64,000 bases of DNA from Virgibacillus subterraneus. GTDB lineage: Bacteria; Bacillota; Bacilli; Bacillales; Amphibacillaceae. A program made the position numbers and the translations under genes. The stretch lies in the NCBI RefSeq assembly GCF_900110695.1, contig NZ_FOEH01000001.1, positions 124,001 to 188,000 of the forward strand, in the 5' to 3' direction. Shown one piece after another: positions 18,861 through 26,789 of the stretch (position 1 is its first letter; every line of letters starts with the position of its first letter). Under the pieces are notes generated by a model. It worked only from the letters and a program-made list of their open reading frames with translations, searched no databases and was not told the origin of the DNA.

Positions 18861-19535
18861 TTGAAGCAAAAACCAGTGCGTAAAGAATTTGCAGTAATTG
18901 GGTTAGGGCGTTTCGGTGGAAACTTGTGTAAGGAATTGGTAAGCCAAGGTGTTGATGTCCTGGCTTTAGATAAAAGTCTAGAACGTGTTCAAGAATTTTC
19001 ATCTTTAGTTAGCCATGCTGCGGAACTAGATGCTATAGACGAAGAATCATTAAAAACAGTGGGAATTAGTAATTTTAATTGTGTAATTATCAGCCTTGGC
19101 GAGGGTATACAGTCAAGTATTTTAGCAACGCTTATCCTGAAAGAAATGGGAATAGAACAAGTGTGGGTAAAAGCACAGGATGAATATCACGAGAAAGTGT
19201 TAAGAAAGATTGGTGCTGATAAGATAATTCACCCTGAACGTGACATGGCGATTCGTATTGCGAACCATATAGTATCAGATAAAGTAACTGATTACATAGA
19301 GTTATCTGATAAGTATAGCATTGTGGAAATTATAGCTAGTAAAAAAATTGCTGGAAAGACATTATCGGAACTTGATATACGAGCTAAGTACAATTGTAGT
19401 GTGATTGCAATTAAAAGAAGCTCCAACAATATTTTAATCTCTCCTCCGGCTGATACAAAAATTATTGTGACCGATGTATTAATTGCAATAGGGAGTAATA
19501 ACAATCTTGAACATTTTGAGAATGAGGGAGTGTAG
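18861..19535 (+). CDS. ktrA: KtrA-like potassium uptake regulatory subunit (RCK)
   Basis: 224 residues: RCK_N Rossmann domain at about 8-140 with the nucleotide motif GLGRFGGNL, then RCK_C at about 145-220. KtrA/KtrC rings bind ATP/ADP, and c-di-AMP in RCK_C, and gate KtrB pores at the membrane. TTG start after AAGGAAAGGAAG. It is followed within 5 nt by a KtrB-like pore, the normal ktrAB order. Confidence 0.9.
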   Translation: MKQKPVRKEFAVIGLGRFGGNLCKELVSQGVDVLALDKSLERVQEFSSLVSHAAELDAIDEESLKTVGISNFNCVIISLGEGIQSSILATLILKEMGIEQVWVKAQDEYHEKVLRKIGADKIIHPERDMAIRIANHIVSDKVTDYIELSDKYSIVEIIASKKIAGKTLSELDIRAKYNCSVIAIKRSSNNILISPPADTKIIVTDVLIAIGSNNNLEHFENEGV

Positions 19536-19539
19536 CTAG

Positions 19540-20865
19540 TTGAATGAGAAAAACATAATAAAAAGATTAGATCCTCCCCAATTCTTATTATTGATTTTTT
19601 TGACATTTATATTTATAGGAACTTTATTATTAAAGTTACCCCTTGCTACTACTGACCATATTACTGTTCTTAATGCTTTTTTCACAGCAACATCGGCAAT
19701 GACAGTTACTGGTCTTATAGTAGTAGATACAGGAACAGCGTTTACTTTATTTGGGCAGATTATAATTCTTCTTTTGATTCAACTTGGAGGATTAGGAATT
19801 ATGACTTTTGCAGTTTTTATTTTTTTAATGGCAGGTAGAAAGATTGGTTTTAAGGAACATGTATTAATTACCCAATCATTAAACCAAAATTCAATTGGTG
19901 GCGTTATTATTCTTGCAAAAAAACTCTTAGCATTTTCTTTAATAGTTGAAACTATTGTATTTACCTTGCTGTCAATCCGTTGGGTACCCATTCTAGGCTG
20001 GAAGGGTGGTTTGTTTGCTAGCTTATTTCATTCTATCTCTGCTTTTAATAATGCGGGTTTTTCCACTTGGTCAGATAGCTTATCACGTTTTATTGGAGAT
20101 CCAATTATTAATATAATTATTACATTCTCATTCATACTAGGTGGTATAGGCTTTACAGTGATCTTCGATATTTGGAAGAAGAAAACGTTTGGAAAGTTCA
20201 GCTTACATACAAAACTAATGGTCATTGGTACGATTATAATAAATATCATTTCAATAATATTTGTGTTATCACTAGAATTTGATAACCCAAAAACAATTGG
20301 TAACCTCTCATTAGGTGATAAAATACAAGCATCCTATTTTCAAGCATTAACACCTAGGACTGCAGGATTTAACACGCTTGAGATAGCTAGTTTAAATGAC
20401 CCAACCCTGTTCTTTATAATTTTATTAATGTTCATTGGTGCGGGTAGTGCCTCAACAGGTGGCGGGATAAAATTGACCACATTTCTCGCACTTATGCTCT
20501 CTGTTAGTTCATTTATTAAAAAGGAGAGTGAAATAAGTATTTTTCAACGAGCAATTACTGATTCAACAGTCGTCCGTTCATTAGCCATTACTGTCATTGG
20601 TGTCACTTTTGTTTTTATAGGCATTTTCATTCTGGATATAACTGAAGATGCCTCGTTTATTATGATTGTTTTTGAAGCTGTATCCGCATTTGGTACTGTT
20701 GGTTTGTCCATGGGATTAACAGGGGATTTAACTTCGGTTGGTAAAGTGATTATTATTACTATTATGGTCATCGGTAAAGTTGGACCATTGACACTAGCCT
20801 TTTCTATAGCAAATCATAAAAAAGTTAATGTTCGATATGCAAGAGAAGAAATATTAACTGGCTGA
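19540..20865 (+). CDS. ktrB: KtrB-like potassium uptake pore
   Basis: 441 residues with the four-fold pore-loop pattern of KtrB (SAMTVTGLIVVD, SAFNNAGFSTWS, TPRTAGFNTLE, SAFGTVGLSMGL) and a GSASTGGGIKLTT block near the intramembrane gate loop. TTG start with GAGGGAG upstream, 4 nt after the ktrA-like stop, so the two are one operon. This is the second KtrB-like pore in 4 kb. Confidence 0.92.
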   Translation: MNEKNIIKRLDPPQFLLLIFLTFIFIGTLLLKLPLATTDHITVLNAFFTATSAMTVTGLIVVDTGTAFTLFGQIIILLLIQLGGLGIMTFAVFIFLMAGRKIGFKEHVLITQSLNQNSIGGVIILAKKLLAFSLIVETIVFTLLSIRWVPILGWKGGLFASLFHSISAFNNAGFSTWSDSLSRFIGDPIINIIITFSFILGGIGFTVIFDIWKKKTFGKFSLHTKLMVIGTIIINIISIIFVLSLEFDNPKTIGNLSLGDKIQASYFQALTPRTAGFNTLEIASLNDPTLFFIILLMFIGAGSASTGGGIKLTTFLALMLSVSSFIKKESEISIFQRAITDSTVVRSLAITVIGVTFVFIGIFILDITEDASFIMIVFEAVSAFGTVGLSMGLTGDLTSVGKVIIITIMVIGKVGPLTLAFSIANHKKVNVRYAREEILTG

Positions 20866-20938
20866 TGGAGTAATTATTTATAGTAGTTATTACTTCTTAC
20901 ATTACAAGTAATATAATAATCAGAAATGTGGTGTAAAA

Positions 20939-21577
20939 ATGGAAAATCACCAAATAATTATTGGTTGGAATGAACGATCCAAGCAATTAATTAAGGAAAT
21001 TAATGAAAAAAAAGAGGATGAAAAAGTCGTATTAATTGATGCTACTCTAGATAATCCGCCTGAACTTAATTTTACGTTTATAAAAGGAGATGCCTCTAAA
21101 AGGGATACGTTGGAACAAGCAAATATCGAACATGCTAAAACAGTTGTTGTGACTTCGGATTTCACTGGGGGTGAAGAGGAGGCAGATCAGTATAGTATTC
21201 TAGTTACAATCTCCATAAGGGTAGCTAATCCGAATGTGAAAATCATAACAGAACTTCATACAAAAAAACATGTTGAAAATGCTAAAAGAGCAGGGGCTAC
21301 AACTATCATTCGAGCTAATGAGTTTATGGGAGGAATATTTTTCCATGAAACGTATACTGATTGTTTAAATAGGTCATCTATTGAACAAATAATCTCCCAA
21401 CAGTATAAAACTTTGCCTGTTCCTAATAACTTGATCGGAAAACAGTTTAGAGAATGTCAGAATAAATTTTTAGATAAGGATGATCTGCTCATTGGGGTAA
21501 TTTGTGATGGAAAAATGTCAGTTAACCCTGCTTCTGAAAAAATAATAAACAATGGTGATTTGCTGATTTCAATATAG
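20939..21577 (+). CDS. orphan RCK (TrkA-N/TrkA-C) protein without a pore
   Basis: 212 residues. RCK_N begins at the N terminus (IIIGWNERSKQLI) and continues through FIKGDASKRDTLEQANIEHA, a pattern closer to the cytosolic half of YugO/MthK-type K+ channels than to KtrA. RCK_C follows at about 135-212. There is no membrane segment, and the start is directly before the domain, so it is either a channel that lost its pore or a freestanding gating ring. Downstream of ktrAB, suggesting a role in the same K+ system. Confidence 0.75.
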   Translation: MENHQIIIGWNERSKQLIKEINEKKEDEKVVLIDATLDNPPELNFTFIKGDASKRDTLEQANIEHAKTVVVTSDFTGGEEEADQYSILVTISIRVANPNVKIITELHTKKHVENAKRAGATTIIRANEFMGGIFFHETYTDCLNRSSIEQIISQQYKTLPVPNNLIGKQFRECQNKFLDKDDLLIGVICDGKMSVNPASEKIINNGDLLISI

Positions 21578-21681
21578 TATTAACTTGTCGAGCGGCACCA
21601 GTTAGCTTAACAATAATTATTTTTCCTGACTTCCTATTGGTCCTTTTAATGAATTATTTATGACATTACCGTCGATGTTTT

Positions 21682-22176
21682 TTAAAAATAACTTTCCAAT
21701 ATCTTTCCTTCTTCATTAAGAAATTGTAATTCACTCTTTTCAAATTCATCCGAACTTAATCCATGGAACAACCATGCTTTCAATTCTTTACCTTCCAAAG
21801 GGATAATATCAGCATTATGAATACCCAGTTGTACTTTAGCAACTTCGGACGCAGCAAATTCAATTCGGTAACCATCATGACCTGTTGAATTTCCAGCATT
21901 TCCTTCAGCAATATCTCCAACACCGACCATTTCATCAAACTTCCAACCATATTTATTTTTAGTTATTATTGCTGCCGCTAAATAGTTCTCTGGTTTATCG
22001 ACTTCAGAATAGAAAAAGACATATGATACATTCTTGTCTTCAGAGAATTTAGTATCAATAATTTCCAAAATCTCAAAGTTTGGTTCTTCTGTATTATTTA
22101 AAGCCTCTACTGGTGTAGCGAATGAATTATTCTTTTTGTTAAAATCTAAAGAAACAAGCTCCCTCCAGGAAGGTCA
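21682..22176 (-). pseudogene. remnant of a secreted/lipoprotein-like gene
   Basis: A frame open from an ATG at 22176 gives a short nonsense start, then a plausible protein body (SFATPVEALNNTEEPNFEIL...) to the stop at 21682. The body looks like the mature part of a small Bacillus lipoprotein whose signal peptide is gone. The first ~12 codons are out-of-frame Nudix sequence (see the overlapping entry). The only internal start near the body (TTG 22068) lacks an RBS. Best read as a deletion joint, but expression of a shortened protein cannot be excluded. Confidence 0.5.
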
Positions 22177-22283
22177 TATCGGTTTATGTACGGACCGCCA
22201 TTCTTATTTATTACTAGTAGTTTGCCATCCTTTACATATATTCCATATACACCAAAAGACCTATGATATCTCTTTTCAGACAT
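22162..22283 (-). pseudogene. Nudix hydrolase, N-terminal fragment with frameshift
   Basis: From an ATG at 22283 the frame reads MSEKRYHRSFGVYGIYVKDG, typical of the first strands of a Bacillus Nudix hydrolase. Moving one base at about 22200 restores NGGPYINRYDLPGGS, the start of a Nudix box; after that the homology stops and the frame enters the lipoprotein-like remnant. Both a one-base frameshift and a deletion are therefore present. The Nudix catalytic REUXEE segment is absent. Confidence 0.65.
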
Positions 22284-22341
22284 AATAATCCACCTCATTC
22301 TTGTTCAACTGCCAGTGCTAGTTAAGTACATTTACTTCAAT

Positions 22342-23346
22342 TTATTGTCGAAAGGTATCAGCTACTAAATTACTAAATTCTCTTAGGTAGTAAAGGTAAT
22401 TGTCATCACCATAGTTGTATCGCTTGTTATACATTTTAGCTACAACAACATTGTATTCTGGAATCACTAAAAGAGTTGGTCCTGTTATTCCTAATATTTG
22501 ATAAGAACCCTTAGGGACTCTTTCCCCAATCTCACTGTTATCGGCAGGATTACCTTGTACATACCAAAACAGTCCATTTTGTGGGAGGTTAATATTTTTA
22601 AAGATAGGGCTTTGAATTTGAGTTGCGGTTTCTATCACTTCTTTTGGAATAATTTGTTTCCCATTCGCAATGCCTTTGTTTAAATGAAGATTTCCCCATT
22701 GTGCAAACTCTGATGCAGTCGTATGTAGGTTTGATTGAGTACCATTATTGTAACTGCTCAACTTATATGAACCATTTTCATCTGGATTAACAATTTCTTT
22801 TACTAACGCTTCGTTCTCCGTAGTTTGCCAGACTGTTTTCTTTAAACCCAAAGGTAAAAAGACTCGCTCATTTAAAAGTTCTGGAAAACTCTTATTAAAA
22901 AGTCTATTTACCAACCAAGTAATTATTAACACATTTATTCCTCTATAAGCCCATCCATTGCCTGGTTCAAACTCTCTAAAAATAGTGCCATCTTCTTTTT
23001 CGTGTAAACCGTGTGAATGAGTTACTAAATGCCGTAATGTGGTTTTTCCAAGTAGTTGTTCATCTATTTCTTCAAAATATTCAATTGCATAATCATCAAG
23101 GCTTTTGATTTTCCCTTCATAAAGAGCATAGGCCACTGCTAATCCAAGATAGCTTTTTCTTGCAGATGCTACGTTAAATAGCGAGGATGAATTGATTGGA
23201 TCTGCTTCAGTAGAATTAGAATGATAACCACTATAATGTTCCAATATTACTTTGTTATCTTTCAGTATATATAATGAAGAAGCACTACTCTTGTTTTTTT
23301 CTTTTATATCCTCAACCCAATCAATTAATTTTTCAAGCTTCTTCAT
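22342..23346 (-). CDS. serine hydrolase of the class C beta-lactamase / penicillin-binding family
   Basis: 334 residues. Catalytic SxxK is SARK near residue 56 (FNVASARKSYLGLA) and the second motif is YRGIN in the YxN position near 130. The family includes esterases, D-peptidases and beta-lactamase-like proteins; the substrate is unknown. No signal peptide, so probably cytosolic. AAGGAG precedes the ATG on the minus strand. A genuine resistance role is unlikely from sequence alone. Confidence 0.85.
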   Translation of the reverse strand: MKKLEKLIDWVEDIKEKNKSSASSLYILKDNKVILEHYSGYHSNSTEADPINSSSLFNVASARKSYLGLAVAYALYEGKIKSLDDYAIEYFEEIDEQLLGKTTLRHLVTHSHGLHEKEDGTIFREFEPGNGWAYRGINVLIITWLVNRLFNKSFPELLNERVFLPLGLKKTVWQTTENEALVKEIVNPDENGSYKLSSYNNGTQSNLHTTASEFAQWGNLHLNKGIANGKQIIPKEVIETATQIQSPIFKNINLPQNGLFWYVQGNPADNSEIGERVPKGSYQILGITGPTLLVIPEYNVVVAKMYNKRYNYGDDNYLYYLREFSNLVADTFRQ

Positions 23347-23441
23347 TATAATTTCTCCTTTCCTTCACAATCTCGTACTTATTTCAGCAAAAATAATCAG
23401 AAAAACTTGTTAAATCATCGAATTCATTTCACAAATTGTGT

Positions 23442-23462
23442 TATAATACGAACAAACGTTCT
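23442..23462 (+). promoter_or_regulatory. promoter -10 with LexA (SOS) box
   Basis: A TATAAT at 23442-23447 is followed directly by CGAACAAACGTTCT at 23449-23462, an excellent match to the Bacillus LexA operator CGAACRNRYGTTYC. LexA bound there would cover the transcription start of the gene at 23480. Confidence 0.8.
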
Positions 23463-23479
23463 TAAAAGGTGGTTTGAGC

Positions 23480-23695
23480 ATGAATGGATTAATTCAGCAT
23501 TCAGTTGATACTAAAGAAAAGATCGTTATCTTTTATATGGATCATAAGAACAACGTAACGGAGCGCTATATCCGTGTAATCAATTATAATGATGATAAAA
23601 TTCTTGCCTACTGTTACTATCGAAAACAAGTGCGTACATTTAAACGCAATAATATACTTTCCGTTGGCCCAGCCAGAAAACAAATGGAGGCGTAG
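23480..23695 (+). CDS. small WYL-like protein, SOS-controlled
   Basis: 71 residues with a beta-rich pattern (IVIFYMDHKNNVTERYIRV, then ILAYCYYRKQVRTFKRNNI) resembling the short WYL-like proteins found beside YolD/UvrX-type damage-response genes in Bacillaceae. ATG at 23480 is chosen because AAGGTGG overlaps the alternative TTG at 23474. The LexA box upstream strongly suggests induction by DNA damage. No polymerase gene follows, so it may be a leftover of an SOS operon. Confidence 0.7.
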   Translation: MNGLIQHSVDTKEKIVIFYMDHKNNVTERYIRVINYNDDKILAYCYYRKQVRTFKRNNILSVGPARKQMEA

Positions 23696-23697
23696 AC

Positions 23698-23781
23698 ATG
23701 CGTGTGAACAATCGATTAGGCGGGGAAAAGTTGGCGAAGATGAAGATGGCTTGCATGTGTGAAAGCAGTAAATCCAAATAG
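23698..23781 (+). CDS. short reading frame downstream of the SOS gene (27 aa)
   Basis: The ATG lies 2 nt after the previous stop, with a TGGAGG site 8 nt upstream inside the previous gene. It encodes a basic 27-residue peptide starting MRVNNRLGGEKLAK and then stops. It may be the truncated start of a YolD or UvrX-type gene that usually follows. Function unknown. Confidence 0.35.
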   Translation: MRVNNRLGGEKLAKMKMACMCESSKSK

Positions 23782-23795
23782 CTAGGGCTTTACTG

Positions 23796-24236
23796 TCATA
23801 ACAAATCAGGAAACAACCCAAATCCTCCTGACTGAAATGCGAAGTAACCAATAAGAAGCACAAATATTAATTGGAAGATAGTATACAGATAATCATTTTG
23901 TCCCTTTTTATACTTCCATTCGATGATTGCTCGAAATACCTCTTGCAAAAATAAAAATACCATTGATACCATAAAGACTGCCAATGAATTATTAATAGGT
24001 AAACTTGGAAGGTCATAAAATATAATAGCTGCAACAATAGTCGCAATAACAGTTAGTGTTACAATAATCCGATCACCTTTTTTATGTAAATCATTCACAT
24101 GAGTTTGCGAAAAGAATTTGGTACGTTTAACCTTAAGTATTTTTCGCATTATCGTATTAAAGATAAATATTATTAGAGATAGTACGACTATTAGCACGAT
24201 TAACTTCCCAAATATAGGTTCTTGCCCCGGGTACAT
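23796..24236 (-). CDS. DUF4181 membrane protein
   Basis: About 146 residues with four predicted membrane helices and the family motif KVKRTKFFSQTHVNDLHKKGDR between helices 1 and 2. The end is aromatic and hydrophobic. Function unknown. ATG at 24236 has AAGGAGA 6 nt upstream; the longer frame up to 24263 crosses that RBS and is rejected. Confidence 0.8.
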   Translation of the reverse strand: MYPGQEPIFGKLIVLIVVLSLIIFIFNTIMRKILKVKRTKFFSQTHVNDLHKKGDRIIVTLTVIATIVAAIIFYDLPSLPINNSLAVFMVSMVFLFLQEVFRAIIEWKYKKGQNDYLYTIFQLIFVLLIGYFAFQSGGFGLFPDLL

Positions 24237-24350
24237 AACGATTCTCCTTTTTAAAACTGCCAACGATAAATTTCGATAACGTCTATTCGAATTCCTTTAT
24301 TCTATACGAATTAACAATTAAAAAGTTCCCGTATAGTCGCGTTTTGAATT

Positions 24351-24380
24351 AGAAAAGACGCATGATCACCCCATGCGTCT
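24351..24380 (-). terminator. terminator of the LysM-Gmad2 gene
   Basis: On the minus strand AGACGCATG pairs with CATGCGTCT, followed by TTTTCT. Confidence 0.85.
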
Positions 24381-24386
24381 GCTACC

Positions 24387-25199
24387 TTATACAGAATTGA
24401 AATTCACCTTCACCTGTACCAAATCCTGTATTTCATTATTTCTTGGGCTGCGTGTATATACCCAAACCTCCCCGGTGCTTGCGATTGGCTGCCTGTCAAA
24501 AGGTAAAGTGCTTTCAAACCTTCCATATGCCGGTGCTCCTTGATCCGCCATTACAGATCGCTCTTCAGAGACGATTACCCCGTTACTATCGCGTACCTGA
24601 TGCAGGACATTCGCTTCAAAAGCTCGCGCCCATCCTGTAACCATTTGTCCGCTTTGAATGACGGTTCCGGGTAAAGGGTCCATCACAGCAATATTTTCTG
24701 AAGTTTCAAGCGGAATAATCAACGCATATCCTGGCCAGATGGTTGTTGGTGAAAAACCTGGTCGATCCAAATTAGCGCGAATAATGTTGGCTCTTGGAAC
24801 CCCAAATCGTTGTTCCATTTGATAGATAGTGTCACCTTGTTCTACTGAGTAAATAAATGCAGGAACAATTAATGGCTGCCCGGGGTAAATCAAGCCAGGA
24901 TCCTGAATATCTGTGTTGATTCCAGCAATCAGTTCGATAGCTGTTGAGAACCGTAGAGCAATTCGATTAAGTGTGTCACCAGGCGCTACTACGTAAAATG
25001 TGGAGATGTCGTTTGTTGAATTTGATGGGACGACTAAGAACTGTCCGGGAAAAATCAGATCAGGTGTGGTTACGGGAGGATACAGATAATTAGCATCTGC
25101 AATTGCCTGTGGCGTACTGCCGAACCGGTCAGCAATGGCATACAATGTGTCGCCTGGCTGTACTTGATAAATAAAGTATGTGCCTGTTGCAATACTCAA
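24387..25199 (-). CDS. LysM x3 + Gmad2 domain protein
   Basis: About 270 residues: LysM domains at about 9-58, 68-112 and 115-165 (YQVQPGDTLYAIA, YVVAPGDTLNRIA, YSVEQGDTIYQME), then a Gmad2 Ig-like domain at about 170-268 (MDPLPGTVIQSGQMVTGWARAFEA pattern), which is found in spore-germination and sporulation proteins. Probably attached to spore or wall peptidoglycan. No signal peptide. TTG at 25199 follows AGGAGG by 8 nt; the GTG at 25208 overlaps the RBS. Confidence 0.88.
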   Translation of the reverse strand: MSIATGTYFIYQVQPGDTLYAIADRFGSTPQAIADANYLYPPVTTPDLIFPGQFLVVPSNSTNDISTFYVVAPGDTLNRIALRFSTAIELIAGINTDIQDPGLIYPGQPLIVPAFIYSVEQGDTIYQMEQRFGVPRANIIRANLDRPGFSPTTIWPGYALIIPLETSENIAVMDPLPGTVIQSGQMVTGWARAFEANVLHQVRDSNGVIVSEERSVMADQGAPAYGRFESTLPFDRQPIASTGEVWVYTRSPRNNEIQDLVQVKVNFNSV

Positions 25200-25409
25200 A
25201 CATATCACCTCCTAAAGTTATGAAATCTGCTTATATAATACGTAACAAACGGGCGAATGTGTATAGTGTGTTGGCAAACTAGAGGAGCGGGATAAATAAT
25301 AACTGTTTCCGTTTCCTATCACATAATTCAGAATTACACTTTAAAATGTAACTGAATGTGTATAACAAATTGCATCGTATTTGTAGTGATACTTGTAATT
25401 AAAAATAAC

Positions 25410-25438
25410 AAATCTCAGTTCAGTGAACTGAGATTTTT
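25410..25438. terminator. bidirectional terminator-like hairpin
   Basis: AAATCTCAGTTC pairs with GAACTGAGATTT in perfect palindromic form, ending in TTTTT on the plus strand. It lies between the divergent LysM gene and the next minus-strand gene; the gap 25200-25502 contains nothing else clear. Confidence 0.7.
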
Positions 25439-25502
25439 CCTTGAATTTATTTTCAAATGCTCATTCAACTAACGCGCACTTTACTTGAAGGCGATGAAGT
25501 TG

Positions 25503-25820
25503 CTAATAATTATTTATTACTTTCTTTTCTATATAGTTTTCTTCACTTATCTCTTTCTCACTAACTAAGAGTGATTGGAACGCTGCAAACAGTTCTTGTA
25601 TATCTTTCTCTTTGTTAATTAAGTTAATACTTTTTTGATACTCTTCCTCATTCTTATATTTTGAAATCTCCATCCATTTCGTACTATCCTCATTGCATTG
25701 GAGATAAATAGTAGTAAAATCCAAATATTTGTTATAAATTTCTGACGCTTTTTCTTGAATACTTAAATACTCGTCCACTTTATCATTTTCAATATGATAT
25801 TGATAAACTTTTACAAACAT
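25503..25820 (-). CDS. hypothetical protein, possible ABM-fold (105 aa)
   Basis: Soluble and acidic, starting MFVKVYQYHIENDKVDEYL. The pattern (strand, helix with YLSIQEKASEIYNKY, then WMEISKYKNEEEYQKSI) resembles a dimeric alpha-beta barrel (antibiotic-biosynthesis-monooxygenase-like) fold, but no family is certain. Good RBS (GGAGGG) before the ATG on the minus strand. Single gene. Confidence 0.6.
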   Translation of the reverse strand: MFVKVYQYHIENDKVDEYLSIQEKASEIYNKYLDFTTIYLQCNEDSTKWMEISKYKNEEEYQKSINLINKEKDIQELFAAFQSLLVSEKEISEENYIEKKVINNY

Positions 25821-25868
25821 TATTCTCCCTCCAATTTTATAAACCTTATTAAATAATCCTGCTACTAT

Positions 25869-25918
25869 AGTTGAACAAGAAGTGCAATTACTTATTCAAG
25901 GAAAGCTACCCGTTTGTT
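25869..25918. repeat. dispersed intergenic repeat, copy 1
   Basis: TTGAACAAGAAGTGCAATTAC...ATTCAAGGAAAGCTACCCG, closely similar to 26142-26190. Each copy lies directly downstream of a short minus-strand gene. Confidence 0.6.
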
Positions 25919-25925
25919 GAAGAGT

Positions 25926-26063
25926 TTAGATCTCAGCTAACATAATAACACCAAAAAACAGTAAAAAAATTACTATTAAATAAACTCCAACTACCAATGA
26001 AGCTATTAATTTTCGTTTAGTATTTTCAATCTTAATAAGCTCTTCCAACTGTTTCTCATTCAT
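25926..26063 (-). CDS. small membrane protein (45 aa)
   Basis: Start ATG at 26063 with GAGGAG 8 nt upstream on the minus strand. Sequence: charged N terminus (MNEKQLEELIKIENTKRK), then one long hydrophobic helix (LIASLVVGVYLIVIFLLFFG) to the end. The order of charged head and single helix indicates a tail-anchored small protein. No family recognised. Confidence 0.65.
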   Translation of the reverse strand: MNEKQLEELIKIENTKRKLIASLVVGVYLIVIFLLFFGVIMLAEI

Positions 26064-26141
26064 TATACGTTCTCCTCTCATAACTTCTATAATTTATTTA
26101 AGTTAAAAATCTGTTCTCTTCAACTCTTCTGCTGCTTTAGA

Positions 26142-26190
26142 GGAACAAGCAGATTCAATTTCCTATTCAAGGAAAGCACCCGATAGTTTA
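26142..26190. repeat. dispersed intergenic repeat, copy 2
   Basis: GAACAAGCAGATTCAATTTC...ATTCAAGGAAAGCACCCG; about 80% identical by eye to 25869-25918. Confidence 0.6.
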
Positions 26191-26208
26191 AGAATTATTA
26201 ATCCTTTT

Positions 26209-26715
26209 TTATATACGCCTTTGATATTTACTGTGTCCATCTGTTAAACCGACAAGTTCAAATTTATTATTCTTATAAAAGTTATTTAATTTTATATTAT
26301 CCGCAACACAATCTAATTTAAGATATTCTTTATCACTTTCATTGTTCTGTATCCAATCTAGAACACTTCTACCCATTCCGTTCTTCATATATGTAGGAAT
26401 AATTGCAAGTCTATGTAAGTAAAGCGATTCTGAGGAAATATCGTCTCCCCAAATATGCCTGTCCCATTCACTTTGTTCAGATAAAAGTGTAAATGTAGCC
26501 ACAATATCGTTATCTTTCAAAACAATATACGTTTCTTGATTAGATATGGCTTGTTCAATTTCTTCATCATCACCACCATCTAATAGAAACCCCCATTGAT
26601 TTATTTCATTATCTTTCATCCATAGAGCTATCTGTTTTAACATTTTAATAATTTCACTACTATCCTCATTCGTAGCAATTTTTATATTGAAACCTTCAAC
26701 GTAATCCAAGTTCAT
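26209..26715 (-). CDS. GNAT family N-acetyltransferase
   Basis: 168 residues with the GNAT layout: strand-helix start (FNIKIATNEDSSEIIKML), central strands (TYIVLKDNDIVATFTLL), SLYLHRLAIIPTYMKNGMGRSVLDW as the acetyl-CoA-binding A motif (RxxGxG/A form, here KNGMGRS), and LDCVADNIKLNNFYKNNKFE as the B motif. It transfers an acetyl group from acetyl-CoA to an unknown amine. GAGGAGG precedes the ATG. Confidence 0.85.
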   Translation of the reverse strand: MNLDYVEGFNIKIATNEDSSEIIKMLKQIALWMKDNEINQWGFLLDGGDDEEIEQAISNQETYIVLKDNDIVATFTLLSEQSEWDRHIWGDDISSESLYLHRLAIIPTYMKNGMGRSVLDWIQNNESDKEYLKLDCVADNIKLNNFYKNNKFELVGLTDGHSKYQRRI

Positions 26716-26789
26716 TTTTTACCTCCTCATAGATTATCTTACATTTTTATTCTCTGTGATAGGTAACGGAACCCGTTCCATCCAACTAA

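Noticed and set aside
22342-23346. Antibiotic-resistance beta-lactamase
   Set aside because: The SxxK and YxN motifs fit the broad class C-like hydrolase family, but there is no signal peptide and the sequence is typical of cytosolic esterase-like members.
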